Shown one piece after another: positions 41,188-49,453 of a DNA stretch of 64,000 nt (its first letter is position 1; the number at the start of each line of letters is the position of its first letter). The notes below the pieces were generated by a model that searched no databases, was not told the DNA's origin, and saw only the letters and a list, made by a program, of their open reading frames with translations. The position numbers and the translations under genes were made by a program. The stretch is from contig OZ251532.1 of NCBI GenBank assembly GCA_965243175.1, positions 992,001-1,056,000 of the forward strand. The letters run 5' to 3'. This DNA comes from VXYL01 sp965243175. GTDB lineage: Bacteria > Pseudomonadota > Gammaproteobacteria > Pseudomonadales > Azotimanducaceae.

Positions 41188-42189
41188 ATGGCCCGTCTTC
41201 CAAAACGCGACCTGCTTGCCACCGTGGAGCGGGCGGTTCTGGACAGCGGCTGGAGCTACCTGCACCTAAGCGCCCCGACCGATCATCCTGCTCGCTACTC
41301 CGTCTTTCGTGGCGACCAGAGCTTCGCTGTCCGCGTCTACATTTGGAACCTCACGCCGGGCGGCAAGAATCGACCGCTCGACGAGTGGCGAATCCAAGCC
41401 ACCGGCGTCGACCAGTTCCAGCTGGAAGAGGACGGCAAGACGTTGATTCTCGGCTGGGAAGACCAGCGGAGCGTTTTCGCGGGTTTCGACCCGAACAAGC
41501 ACTCGGGGCCGGTGGGATACTCGCCATCCATACAGCTGCGAGAACGAGCACTGGACGATGCCGTCCGCAACGGCCTTGCAGTCCACAACAAGGGCAACGA
41601 CGAGTTGGCCGTGGCGTTTCGCCCGGACTTCCTCGCCACCTACATGGCCAATGTCGAGCGGTTGCACGAATGTGGCGAGTTCGAAAGCGAGATCGATCTG
41701 TTGAACCAGATCGGGGCGGAAGCGGCGAACGTGGACGAAACCGACGGGCTCGGTGTGGTGGCTGAGCCTCGACGCTACGCGATGGTCGCTGCCAGACGGG
41801 CACTGCGCGAGTCGGATTTCGCAAATCGCGTACTGGGCGCATACGGCCATCGCTGCGCCATGTGCGGCATTCAGCTGCGCCTGTTGGACGCCGCGCACAT
41901 CTTGCCCGCTGCCCATCCCGACAGTACTGACTGCACCGACAACGGGATCGCCCTCTGCGCATTGCACCACCGTGCCTACGACAGAACCTTGGTGACGTTC
42001 GACGCGGAGTTCCGCACTCACGCCAACGATGCCGTGATCGAGCGTCTCACGGCGGAGAATCGAGATGGTGGGTTGGCAGCGTTCCGGCGCGACCTGCGGC
42101 CGATCCTGGGCCTACCGCCCGATCGGCGAGACCGCCCGGCGCAACGCTTCGTCAACAAAGCCAACGAGTTGCGGGGATGGGCTATATGA
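41188..42189 (+). CDS. HNH restriction endonuclease
   Basis: A 333-residue protein with a C-terminal HNH nuclease: two zinc-type Cys in CAMCGI, the catalytic His in LLDAAHILPAAHPD, then DNGIALCALHHRAYD with the remaining Asn and His residues. The N-terminal 190 residues form an unknown alpha/beta domain, presumably for DNA recognition, with SVFRGDQSFAVRVYIWNLTPGG resembling N-terminal domains of other HNH restriction enzymes. Its adjacency to the N4-cytosine methyltransferase supports a restriction role. Confidence 0.85.
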   Translation: MARLPKRDLLATVERAVLDSGWSYLHLSAPTDHPARYSVFRGDQSFAVRVYIWNLTPGGKNRPLDEWRIQATGVDQFQLEEDGKTLILGWEDQRSVFAGFDPNKHSGPVGYSPSIQLRERALDDAVRNGLAVHNKGNDELAVAFRPDFLATYMANVERLHECGEFESEIDLLNQIGAEAANVDETDGLGVVAEPRRYAMVAARRALRESDFANRVLGAYGHRCAMCGIQLRLLDAAHILPAAHPDSTDCTDNGIALCALHHRAYDRTLVTFDAEFRTHANDAVIERLTAENRDGGLAAFRRDLRPILGLPPDRRDRPAQRFVNKANELRGWAI

Positions 42190-42276
42190 AGGCGTTGGTC
42201 TGAGCGCTCTCGCCAGTCGCCACATCCACAGAACCGCACAGCACGACGTCGTGCGCCCAACCAACGACCACGGCGT

Positions 42277-42474
42277 TCAAGCGTCCCCGTTCGCGTCGTC
42301 CGACGAGACGTCCTCCAAGTGTTCGCCGGGGATGCGGTAGGTTTCGTTGGCCCAGCTGCCGAAATCGATCATTCGGCAGCGTTCGGAGCAGAACGGGCGG
42401 TGCTTGTTGGCCGGGGCCCATTGCACCGGCTTGCGGCAGGTTGGGCAGGGGAGGATGCGAACGGGGTCGGTCAT
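42277..42474 (-). CDS. yacG: DNA gyrase inhibitor YacG
   Basis: A 65-residue zinc protein with the YacG pattern CPTCRKPVQW, then RPFCSERCRMIDFGSWANE, giving the four zinc-binding cysteines, and a short acidic tail. YacG binds GyrB and inhibits gyrase in E. coli. ATG at 42474 is used; a frame extension to 42510 has no conserved residues. The usual neighbour coaE is not here. Confidence 0.92.
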   Translation of the reverse strand: MTDPVRILPCPTCRKPVQWAPANKHRPFCSERCRMIDFGSWANETYRIPGEHLEDVSSDDANGDA

Positions 42475-42548
42475 CGGGTCAGTCGGGAGCGCCCGCTCGG
42501 CTCGCGGCACGGTTCACGAGTCGGGCGGGCCGATTCATTTGTTGCGGC

Positions 42549-44522
42549 TCAATCCCCGGCGGCCGAGGCGTCCTCGGCTCGGCTGGCGTTGGCCGCCCGT
42601 TGGCGCGCCGCGCGGCTGCCGGCGAGGAACTCGGCGGCGGTGAGGGCGCCGTCGCCATTGGCGTCGCCCAGCATGAACGCGGAGCGCAGCCGTTTGCGCA
42701 TGGGGGGCGGCAGCTCTTCGATGGCTACGCTGCCGTTCATGTCGCGGTCCATGTAGCCCACCCACTGCACGCTCTTGGTGAAGTCGTTGTCGTGGGTCGG
42801 CGCGTCCGAGCGTTCGTCCGTCCAGCTGAACACGAAGTCGCCGTAGAGCATTTCGTCGTGGGATTGCAGGCCCCAGGGCACTTCCCGCGACGGGTCGGGA
42901 TTGCCCGGGTTCTGCGCCGAGTTGTCGTAGACCGTCGTGTGGACGAGGCGGGTGCCGGAGGCGATGAGCCGTGGCGTGGCGAAGTCGTAGCCGCGCTGCC
43001 AGTTGAAGTCGTAGTCCGGCACGGAAAGGATGAGTTCGCGTTCGCCGCCGGGATGCACCAACTCGAAGGTGGAGCTCTTGCCGCGGTAGTGGGAATGCGG
43101 CAGCACGGTGTAGAGGATGGCTTCCCGGTGGAACTCGAAGTACGCGGTTTCGGCGTGCCCCTTGGCGTTCGGCGGGATGCGGATGGTCGGTTTCAACACC
43201 ACGCTGTGGCGGAGGAAGTTGGCTGGCGGTTCGTCGTACAGGTAGAGGCCCAGGCGGGAGCGATCCGTCACCGCCTTGCCGTAAGGCGTGTAGTGCATCT
43301 GGAACATGAAGCCCGTGCCCTTCGGCACGAACACGCCGGTGCCCTCCGGCAACTCCCGCGGTTCGACGCCGGGCGCGTAGCCGCCGAGATAGTTGTTCAT
43401 CAAGCTCTCGCTCGAGTACTTCACCGGCGCCCCCGCTTCGGTGGTGCCGACCAGAACATGGTGGACGACTTCGGTGACGCCCGGCTGCACGTCCATCGCC
43501 CGCACCCATACATCGCGATCGAGAGGGTTGGGCGCAACGTGGAACTGGTAGTCCACCACCCCGGAGGCGGCCACGTCGAACGCGGGAATGTCGATCACCA
43601 CGTCCGGCTCGCCCAACGCCCATTCCGGCGCCGGCGCCACGGTTTGCGCCAGCGGGTCCGGGCCGTCGCCACGCGGGGCGCCGGCTTCGACCCAATGCAC
43701 CAGCGTCTGCCGCTCGGCGACGGTCAGGCCCTTGTCGTTGCTCCATGAGCCAACGTGGGGATCCGCGTGCCAAGGCGGCATCCGGCGGGTGCGGATCACC
43801 TCGCGGATCATCGGCGCGAAGCCGCGCACCATCTGGTAGCTGGTCATCGCCCACGGGCCGATGCCGCCGGGCCGATGGCACTGCACGCAGTTCTCCTGCA
43901 AGAGCGGTGCGATGACGTCGCTGTAGGCGATCTCGGAGTGGTCGGCTTCGTTGCCGGGGAAGTTCATCAGGCAGCCCTTCGCCGGCTGGCCAGCGATGTC
44001 CAGCGCTGCGCCTTCCAGCACGGCATCGAGGGCGTCGCGCAGGTAGTGGTGCTCGGCGGCGGTCTTCTGCCGCTCGTAGCCCAGCCGGTCGTTGACGGCG
44101 CCGCGGTAGACGATGCGCCAGTCGCTCGGGTCGATGACGAGCACCTCGGCGGTGCGCGTCAGGCCCAGGGATTCGCCGACCAGCTGCGTTTCGTCCACGA
44201 GGATGGGATAGGGGATGTCCCACTCGGCGGCTTCCGCGGCGATGGCCTCGCGGTCGTCCTGCAGGTTGGCGTTGATCATCAGGAAGCGCACGCCACGGGA
44301 TGCGTAGGCGTCGCTCACGGCGCGGTAGTCCGCCAGCGCGTTGCGCACGATGGGGCAGCCGTTGCCTTGCACGATCAGCACGATGGCGGCGGCATCGGAG
44401 TAGTAGTGGAGTTCGTGCGCCGCGCCACGATGATCCAGCAGCGAGAAGTTGTCGACCGGCGCCGCTTGAGCGCCAAGGCAGGCGACGGCCAAGGCCCAAG
44501 CCCAGGTAACCGCGGTTCTCAT
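42549..44522 (-). CDS. Exported redoxin-cytochrome c-copper monooxygenase-EF-hand fusion
   Basis: A 657-residue exported protein. After a signal peptide (to about residue 20), residues 25-190 form a thioredoxin-like redoxin with a single active-site Cys (GNGCPIVRNAL). A mono-heme cytochrome c follows (ENCVQCHRPGGIGPWAM, then MPPWH with a possible Met ligand). Residues about 300-590 resemble the copper type II monooxygenase fold (TEVVHHVLV, FQMHYTPYG, LPHSHYRGK supply His copper ligands). Two EF-hand loops close the protein (DRDMNGSVAIEE and DANGDGALTAAEF). Such fusions are known mostly as uncharacterised proteins; the substrate is unknown. Confidence 0.82.
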   Translation of the reverse strand: MRTAVTWAWALAVACLGAQAAPVDNFSLLDHRGAAHELHYYSDAAAIVLIVQGNGCPIVRNALADYRAVSDAYASRGVRFLMINANLQDDREAIAAEAAEWDIPYPILVDETQLVGESLGLTRTAEVLVIDPSDWRIVYRGAVNDRLGYERQKTAAEHHYLRDALDAVLEGAALDIAGQPAKGCLMNFPGNEADHSEIAYSDVIAPLLQENCVQCHRPGGIGPWAMTSYQMVRGFAPMIREVIRTRRMPPWHADPHVGSWSNDKGLTVAERQTLVHWVEAGAPRGDGPDPLAQTVAPAPEWALGEPDVVIDIPAFDVAASGVVDYQFHVAPNPLDRDVWVRAMDVQPGVTEVVHHVLVGTTEAGAPVKYSSESLMNNYLGGYAPGVEPRELPEGTGVFVPKGTGFMFQMHYTPYGKAVTDRSRLGLYLYDEPPANFLRHSVVLKPTIRIPPNAKGHAETAYFEFHREAILYTVLPHSHYRGKSSTFELVHPGGERELILSVPDYDFNWQRGYDFATPRLIASGTRLVHTTVYDNSAQNPGNPDPSREVPWGLQSHDEMLYGDFVFSWTDERSDAPTHDNDFTKSVQWVGYMDRDMNGSVAIEELPPPMRKRLRSAFMLGDANGDGALTAAEFLAGSRAARQRAANASRAEDASAAGD

Positions 44523-44584
44523 TCTTCTTCCTCCAAACGTCGAAACTGCGAGTCGACGCGGATTCTACCCCAGCGGTGTTGCCG

Positions 44585-45697
44585 CTAGCAGTTCTGCGCC
44601 AGATTCACGACCAGGTTGTAGGCGAACCAGCCGTCGCCCGTGCGGAACGACTGCGGCTTGGCGGTCTGGGCGTCGCGCATCACGCCGAAGCCGTCGTCGA
44701 AGGGATCGAAGGAGACGATGCGGTCGTAGCGGATGCGGAAGCGCTTGCGGCTCCCGTGGAAGTAGACGTGCTTGGTGGTGATGCCCAACAAGCCGGTGTC
44801 CACATGCACCGTCTCCTCCCATTCGTGGACGCGGCTGCGGAACGCTCCCGGGCGGTAGTAGAGCCCCTTCGCGACCCGAATGCTCAGCCCGTGCGAGGTG
44901 CCTCTCCGCTCTCGGCGGGTGACGACTTCGTGGTAATCGACGTCGTCCATCGTCCACACCAGCTGTTCCGACTTCATCAGGTTGAAGGGCGGCCGCTCGC
45001 TGAGCTTCTGGCGCTGCGGCACCACGCCCTCGGCGGCTTCGCGGATCGTCGCCGCCTGCACCATGTGCGTGTGTCCACCGTTCACGTCGACGTCGAAGGC
45101 GGAGAGATCGAAGCGGCGCAGATAGCGCACCAGCGCGGCTTCCTCGTCGAGCGACAACAGGCCGTCCTCCAACACGCCCTCCACAGCCTGTTCCCATGCC
45201 GCCGCCAGCAGTTCTCGTCGCTGCGCCGGCGGGAGTGCCGACTGGTCGATGGCATCTGCTAGTTCCTGAAGGGCACTCTCCCCGTCGGCCATTGCGAGCG
45301 CGGCCGCACGAGCACTCCGCAGCAGCCGGGCCTCCGCCGCTTCGTCCAGCTGCGCGGCGGCCTTGCCGCTGGCATCCGCAAGCGCAAACCGATCCCTGAA
45401 CTCGCGCAGGCGCACTTCTTCGGCTTGCGTCAAGATGGCGTCCGCCAAGCTTTCCGCGACGGCCCGCTCCCAACCCCGCTCGATGGCGGCGGTGACGTGA
45501 TCCTCGCCGGCGAACGAACGCTCCGCGATCGCGGCCAAGCGTTGCCGCACGTTGTCCGCGTTGAACTCCCCGGATGCCGCCGCCTGCTCGGCAAGCGCCG
45601 CCATCTCCGCCAACCCGTCGCGGTGGATGCGCTCGCACGCCTTGTGCTTGCGGCGCAGGAATCCGGCCTTTTCGCCGCAGTACACGCAGTTTCCCAA
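44585..45697 (-). CDS. Zinc-ribbon protein of unknown function
   Basis: A 370-residue protein starting at TTG 45697 with AGAGG upstream. The N-terminus has a Cys pair (NCVYCGEKAGF) and a later Cys (KHKACERI), forming a small zinc ribbon. Residues 30-210 are helical and Ala/Glu-rich. The C-terminal 130 residues are beta-rich (WEETVHVDTGLLGITTKHVYFHG, then RIRYDRIVSFDPFDDGFGV), resembling a PH-like domain seen in zinc-ribbon proteins of this kind. No signal peptide is visible. I do not recognise a function. It is divergent from the F420 operon. Confidence 0.75.
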   Translation of the reverse strand: MGNCVYCGEKAGFLRRKHKACERIHRDGLAEMAALAEQAAASGEFNADNVRQRLAAIAERSFAGEDHVTAAIERGWERAVAESLADAILTQAEEVRLREFRDRFALADASGKAAAQLDEAAEARLLRSARAAALAMADGESALQELADAIDQSALPPAQRRELLAAAWEQAVEGVLEDGLLSLDEEAALVRYLRRFDLSAFDVDVNGGHTHMVQAATIREAAEGVVPQRQKLSERPPFNLMKSEQLVWTMDDVDYHEVVTRRERRGTSHGLSIRVAKGLYYRPGAFRSRVHEWEETVHVDTGLLGITTKHVYFHGSRKRFRIRYDRIVSFDPFDDGFGVMRDAQTAKPQSFRTGDGWFAYNLVVNLAQNC

Positions 45698-45804
45698 CCG
45701 TGGCCTCTGTCCAAGTCGCTCGCCGGTCGTTCGAGCATAGCCGATGCACGGGGGAAGCCGAACCTTGGCTATACTGCGCGGCCTTCACGGAGGACGAGGG
45801 CGCG

Positions 45805-46467
45805 GTGGCGAAGCAAGAAACCATTGCCATTCTCGGCGGCACGGGCGATTTGGGCACGGGCCTGGCGATTCGCTGGGCGAAGGCGGGACACCGCATCGTC
45901 ATCGGCTCGCGGACGTTGGAGAAGGCGCAGAAGGCGGTGGCGGATCTGCAGCAGATCAGCCCAGAGACGCCGGCCGACGCGATGGTGAATCCAGATGCCG
46001 CGGCGGCTGGCGACATCGTGGTGCTCACCGTGCCGGCGGCGCATCAGATTTCGACGTTGGAGACCGTGCGCGAGGGCCTCAAGAGCAAGATCCTCATCGA
46101 CGTGACCGTCCCTCTGGTGCCGCCGCGCGTCGGCACGGTGCAGCTTCCAGAACCGGGCAGCGCCGGCAAGCGGGCGCAGGACTTCCTCGGCAGCCGGGTG
46201 AAGGTGGTGACGGCGTTTCAGAACGTCGCCGCGCATCTGCTCAAGGAGGACGTCGCCATCGAGTGCGACGTGCTGGTCTGCGGCGACAAGCGCGCGGCTC
46301 GCCAGACCGTCATCCGCTTGGCGGAGGAAGCGGGCATGAGGGGATGGCACGCCGGCCCCATCGAGAACTCGGCCGCAGCGGAAGCGCTCACCAGCGTCCT
46401 CATCCAGATCAACCGACGCCACGACATCTCCCATTCCGGCATCAAGATCGTCGGCCAAGCCCACTAG
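45805..46467 (+). CDS. npdG: NADPH-dependent F420 reductase
   Basis: A 220-residue F420H2:NADP oxidoreductase that moves hydride between NADPH and coenzyme F420. The Rossmann motif GGTGDLGTGLAIRWAKAGH is at the start, followed by IGSRTLEKA (NADP phosphate binding), DIVVLTVPAAH and DVTVPLVPPRV. GTG at 45805 has a GGAGGACGAGGG stretch upstream. It leads an operon with cofE, cofD and cofC, so both synthesis and reduction of F420 are encoded together. Confidence 0.92.
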   Translation: MAKQETIAILGGTGDLGTGLAIRWAKAGHRIVIGSRTLEKAQKAVADLQQISPETPADAMVNPDAAAAGDIVVLTVPAAHQISTLETVREGLKSKILIDVTVPLVPPRVGTVQLPEPGSAGKRAQDFLGSRVKVVTAFQNVAAHLLKEDVAIECDVLVCGDKRAARQTVIRLAEEAGMRGWHAGPIENSAAAEALTSVLIQINRRHDISHSGIKIVGQAH

Positions 46468-46474
46468 CGTTCGC

Positions 46475-47239
46475 ATGGTCGGCTTCCACGTCGTGCCGCT
46501 CGCCGGCATCAAGCTGGTGGACGCAGGCGACGACCTCGCCGCCCTGCTGCTCGAAGCCATCGCCGCGAACGATCTGGCGCTTGAAGACGGCGACATCGTG
46601 GCCATCGCGCAGAAGATCGTCTCCAAAGCGGAAGGTCGCCAAGTGCCTTTGGCGGGCGTGTCGGCATCGCCCGAGGCGCAGCGCTTGGCGGCCGAGACGG
46701 AGAAGGATCCGCGTCTCGTGCAGCTGATTCTGGACGAGTCCACGGAGGTGGTGCGGCAGAAGCCGGGCGTGCTGATCGTGCGCCACAAGCTGGGGCTGGT
46801 CGGCGCCCATGCCGGCGTGGACCAATCGAACATCGACCACGGCGACGAAGCCGAGGCGCTGCTTCTGCCGAAGGACCCGGACGCGAGCGCCGAAAGTCTG
46901 CGCACAGCCTTGGTCGAAGCCAGCGGACGCGCCGTGGGCGTGCTGATCACCGACAGCGCCAATCGGCCTTGGCGGCTCGGCACCGTCGGCATCGCCATCG
47001 GCGCTGCCGGCCTCGACGTGCTCGACGACCGGCGCGGCGGCACCGACCTCTACGGGCGCGAACTCAAGGTCACCCTCGTCAACCGCGCCGACAGCATCGC
47101 CGCGGCGGCGACTCTGGCGATGGGCGAAACCACCGAGCGCATACCGGCCGCCCTCGTGCGCGGCCTGCCGTCGGCCACGCACCCAAGCCAGCGCGCCGCG
47201 GACGTCGTTCGACCCTTGGAAGAAGACCTCTTTCGATGA
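46475..47239 (+). CDS. cofE: Coenzyme F420-0:L-glutamate ligase
   Basis: CofE adds gamma-linked glutamates to F420-0 using GTP. The 254-residue protein has the family features PLAGIKLVDAGDDLAALL, GDIVAIAQKIVSKAEGR, GVDQSNID and ITDSANRPWRLGTVGIAIGAAG. It starts 7 bases after npdG and its stop overlaps the cofD start as ATGA. It has only the ligase domain and lacks the flavin domain found in mycobacterial FbiB. Confidence 0.93.
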   Translation: MVGFHVVPLAGIKLVDAGDDLAALLLEAIAANDLALEDGDIVAIAQKIVSKAEGRQVPLAGVSASPEAQRLAAETEKDPRLVQLILDESTEVVRQKPGVLIVRHKLGLVGAHAGVDQSNIDHGDEAEALLLPKDPDASAESLRTALVEASGRAVGVLITDSANRPWRLGTVGIAIGAAGLDVLDDRRGGTDLYGRELKVTLVNRADSIAAAATLAMGETTERIPAALVRGLPSATHPSQRAADVVRPLEEDLFR

Positions 47240-48156
47240 CCGTGCTCGCCCTGACGGGCGGCGTTGGCGGCGCCAAGCTCGCCCTCGGCCTAGCCAAGGT
47301 GCTGCCGCCCGAAGAGGTCGCGTTCGTCGTCAACACCGGCGACGACTTCGAGCACCTGGGACTGCACATCTCGCCGGACATCGACACGCTCACCTACACG
47401 CTGGCGGGACTCGCGGACGCCGCCAACGGCTGGGGCCGGGGCGACGAATCGTGGCATTGTCTGGAGACGCTCGGCGCACTCGGCGGCGAGACTTGGTTTC
47501 GCCTCGGCGATCGCGACCTAGCGCTCCATCTGCGCCGCCGAACACTGCTCGACCAAGGCATGGGGCTGAACGCCGCAACGGCTGCAATCGCCCGCAGCCT
47601 CGGCATCGAACATGCCATCCTGCCGATGTCCGACGACTCCGTGCGAACCCAAGTCCTCACCGCCGACGGGCCGCTCGCGTTCCAGCACTACTTCGTGCGC
47701 GACCGCTGCGAGCCCGTGGCGCAGGGCTTCGAGTTCGCCGGTGCGAAATCGGCGCGTCTCAATCCGGCCATCCCGTTCGACGACGTGCGCCTCGTGGTCA
47801 TCTGCCCGTCCAACCCCTTCGTGTCCGTAGACCCCATCCTCGCCGTGCCGGGGATGCGCGACGCGCTGCGCGACACCAAGGCGCCGGTGGTTGCCGTCTC
47901 GCCTATCGTCGGCGGCCGCGCCATCAAGGGGCCGACCGCGAAGATGATGCGCGAACTCGGCGTGCCAGCCACGACGCTGCAAGTCGCCAAGCACTACGCC
48001 GGGTTGGCGACGCACTTCGTGCTCGACGCTGTGGACGCAGAAGCGGAGAGCGCCGTGGCCGCGCTCCGCTTGGAAACGAAAGTGGCGCAGACCGTAATGC
48101 GTTCCCTCGCCGATCGCATCGCCTTGGCGCGAACCGTCTTGGAGTTTTCCCGCTGA
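47236..48156 (+). CDS. cofD: 2-phospho-L-lactate (or PEP) transferase CofD
   Basis: CofD joins the activated phospholactyl or phosphoenolpyruvyl group to the deazaflavin Fo. The 306-residue product starts with the characteristic LTGGVGGAKLALGLAKVL and has VNTGDDFEHLGLHISPDIDTLTYTLAG, CPSNPFVSVDPILAVPGMRDAL and SPIVGGRAIKGPTAKMM. ATGA overlaps link it to cofE upstream, and CTGA to cofC downstream. Which three-carbon donor is used cannot be told from sequence alone. Confidence 0.95.
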   Translation: MTVLALTGGVGGAKLALGLAKVLPPEEVAFVVNTGDDFEHLGLHISPDIDTLTYTLAGLADAANGWGRGDESWHCLETLGALGGETWFRLGDRDLALHLRRRTLLDQGMGLNAATAAIARSLGIEHAILPMSDDSVRTQVLTADGPLAFQHYFVRDRCEPVAQGFEFAGAKSARLNPAIPFDDVRLVVICPSNPFVSVDPILAVPGMRDALRDTKAPVVAVSPIVGGRAIKGPTAKMMRELGVPATTLQVAKHYAGLATHFVLDAVDAEAESAVAALRLETKVAQTVMRSLADRIALARTVLEFSR

Positions 48157-48812
48157 GCATCTGGGCGCTCGTGCCCTTCAAGGGCGCACGGGGCGCGAAG
48201 CGACGCCTTGGACGCGTGCTCGACGCCGCGGAGCGCGAGGGCCTCGTGCTGGCGATGGTGCGCGACGTGCTGGGGGCGTTGGTCGCGAGCGACGGTCTCG
48301 GCGGCATCGTCGTGGTCTCGCGGGACGACGCCGGGCGACGTTTGGCGGACGAATTCGGAGTCGATGTCTTCGCCGACTCCGCGACCGACCTTTCCGGCGC
48401 CGTGGCCGAAGCCAGCGAACACGTGCGAACGTCCCGCGCCGCCAGCGGCACGCTCTTCGTCCCTGGCGACGTGCCTCTCATCGCGCCCGACGACGTGGCC
48501 GCGATCCTCTCCGGGCACAAGCAGGTCACGCTGGTGCCGGACGCTTCGGACATCGGCACCAACGCGCTGGCGACTTCGCCGCCGAACGCTTTCGACTACC
48601 TCTTCGACGGCAAGAGCTTCAAGCCGCACCTCGCCGCCGCCAAACGCGCCGGCCTGGAAACGCGCGTGGTGCGCCGGCCCGCCTTCGGCATCGACGTGGA
48701 CACGGTGGCCGAACTCGCCACGGTCGCCACGCAAGCCGCGGCGGAATCGCACACCGCGGCTTTTCTGCGCGCGAGCGGCATCGCCGAGCGGCTCGGCGGC
48801 AATCAGCCCTGA
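48153..48812 (+). CDS. cofC: 2-phospho-L-lactate guanylyltransferase CofC
   Basis: CofC activates the phospho-C3 acid with GTP for CofD. The 219-residue protein begins (L)SIWALVPFKGARGAKRRL, matching the CofC start, and has VSRDDAGRRLADE, FVPGDVPLIAPDDV and ATSPPNAFDYLFDGKSF. No ATG, GTG or TTG is available at the expected place. CTG at 48153 fits the family, overlaps the cofD stop (CTGA) and has GGAG 8 bases upstream. The 3' end overlaps the convergent sco gene by 10 bases. Confidence 0.9.
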   Translation: MSIWALVPFKGARGAKRRLGRVLDAAEREGLVLAMVRDVLGALVASDGLGGIVVVSRDDAGRRLADEFGVDVFADSATDLSGAVAEASEHVRTSRAASGTLFVPGDVPLIAPDDVAAILSGHKQVTLVPDASDIGTNALATSPPNAFDYLFDGKSFKPHLAAAKRAGLETRVVRRPAFGIDVDTVAELATVATQAAAESHTAAFLRASGIAERLGGNQP

Positions 48813-49453
48813 GACGAGGTACGCGGCGGAAGCCGCTGGGCAAGCGCCCGAGCGAGCGTCGCAACGTGCTGGGCATCAAGCGGGCCGCGCACGAAGCCGT
48901 AGTGCCGGCCTTGCGGATCCACCACCGCGACGTGGCTGGCGTGATCGACCAGGTAGCCGATTTCCGAGGGCGCCGCCGGCACCTTGGCGAAACCCACGTG
49001 CATCGTCCGCGCAAACGCCTCGATGGCCGCTGGCGTTCCAGTGACGCCCACGAAATGTTCGGAGAAGGCGGCCACGTACTTGGCGAGCAGGTCCGCGGTG
49101 TCGCGCTCGGGGTCCACCGTCACCAGAACGCCTTGGAAAAGCTCGTCTCCGGCGTCCCGCAACAGCCGTTCCGCGTTGCCGAGCTCGGCCATCGTCAACG
49201 GGCAGATGTCCGGGCAGTTGGCGTAGCCGAAGAAGATCAGCGACCAGCGCCCGCGCAGTCTCTCAGGCGAAAACCGCCCGCCGCCCGCATCGTCGAGGTC
49301 GAAAGCGGGGATGGCGCGCGGTTCGGGGAACGCCGTGAAGCCGAAAGCGCGCAGTTCTTCGTCCCCATAGCCCGGTTCGGGCGCCAGATACGCCACCGCG
49401 AGCCCACCCCCGACCAGCACGGCGACGACGACCGCCACGAGCAGCGCCTTCAC
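48803..49453 (-). CDS. sco: SCO1/SenC copper chaperone
   Basis: A 216-residue, membrane-anchored thioredoxin-fold protein that delivers copper to the CuA site of cytochrome c oxidase. The copper ligands are Cys80 and Cys84 in NCPDICPLT and a His in DHASHVAVV (171 or 174). One N-terminal membrane helix covers residues 3-23. GTG at 49453 overlaps the ctaA stop (GTGA) and has GGAAGGA upstream. It is the last gene of the purE-to-sco operon. Confidence 0.94.
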   Translation of the reverse strand: MKALLVAVVVAVLVGGGLAVAYLAPEPGYGDEELRAFGFTAFPEPRAIPAFDLDDAGGGRFSPERLRGRWSLIFFGYANCPDICPLTMAELGNAERLLRDAGDELFQGVLVTVDPERDTADLLAKYVAAFSEHFVGVTGTPAAIEAFARTMHVGFAKVPAAPSEIGYLVDHASHVAVVDPQGRHYGFVRGPLDAQHVATLARALAQRLPPRTSSQG

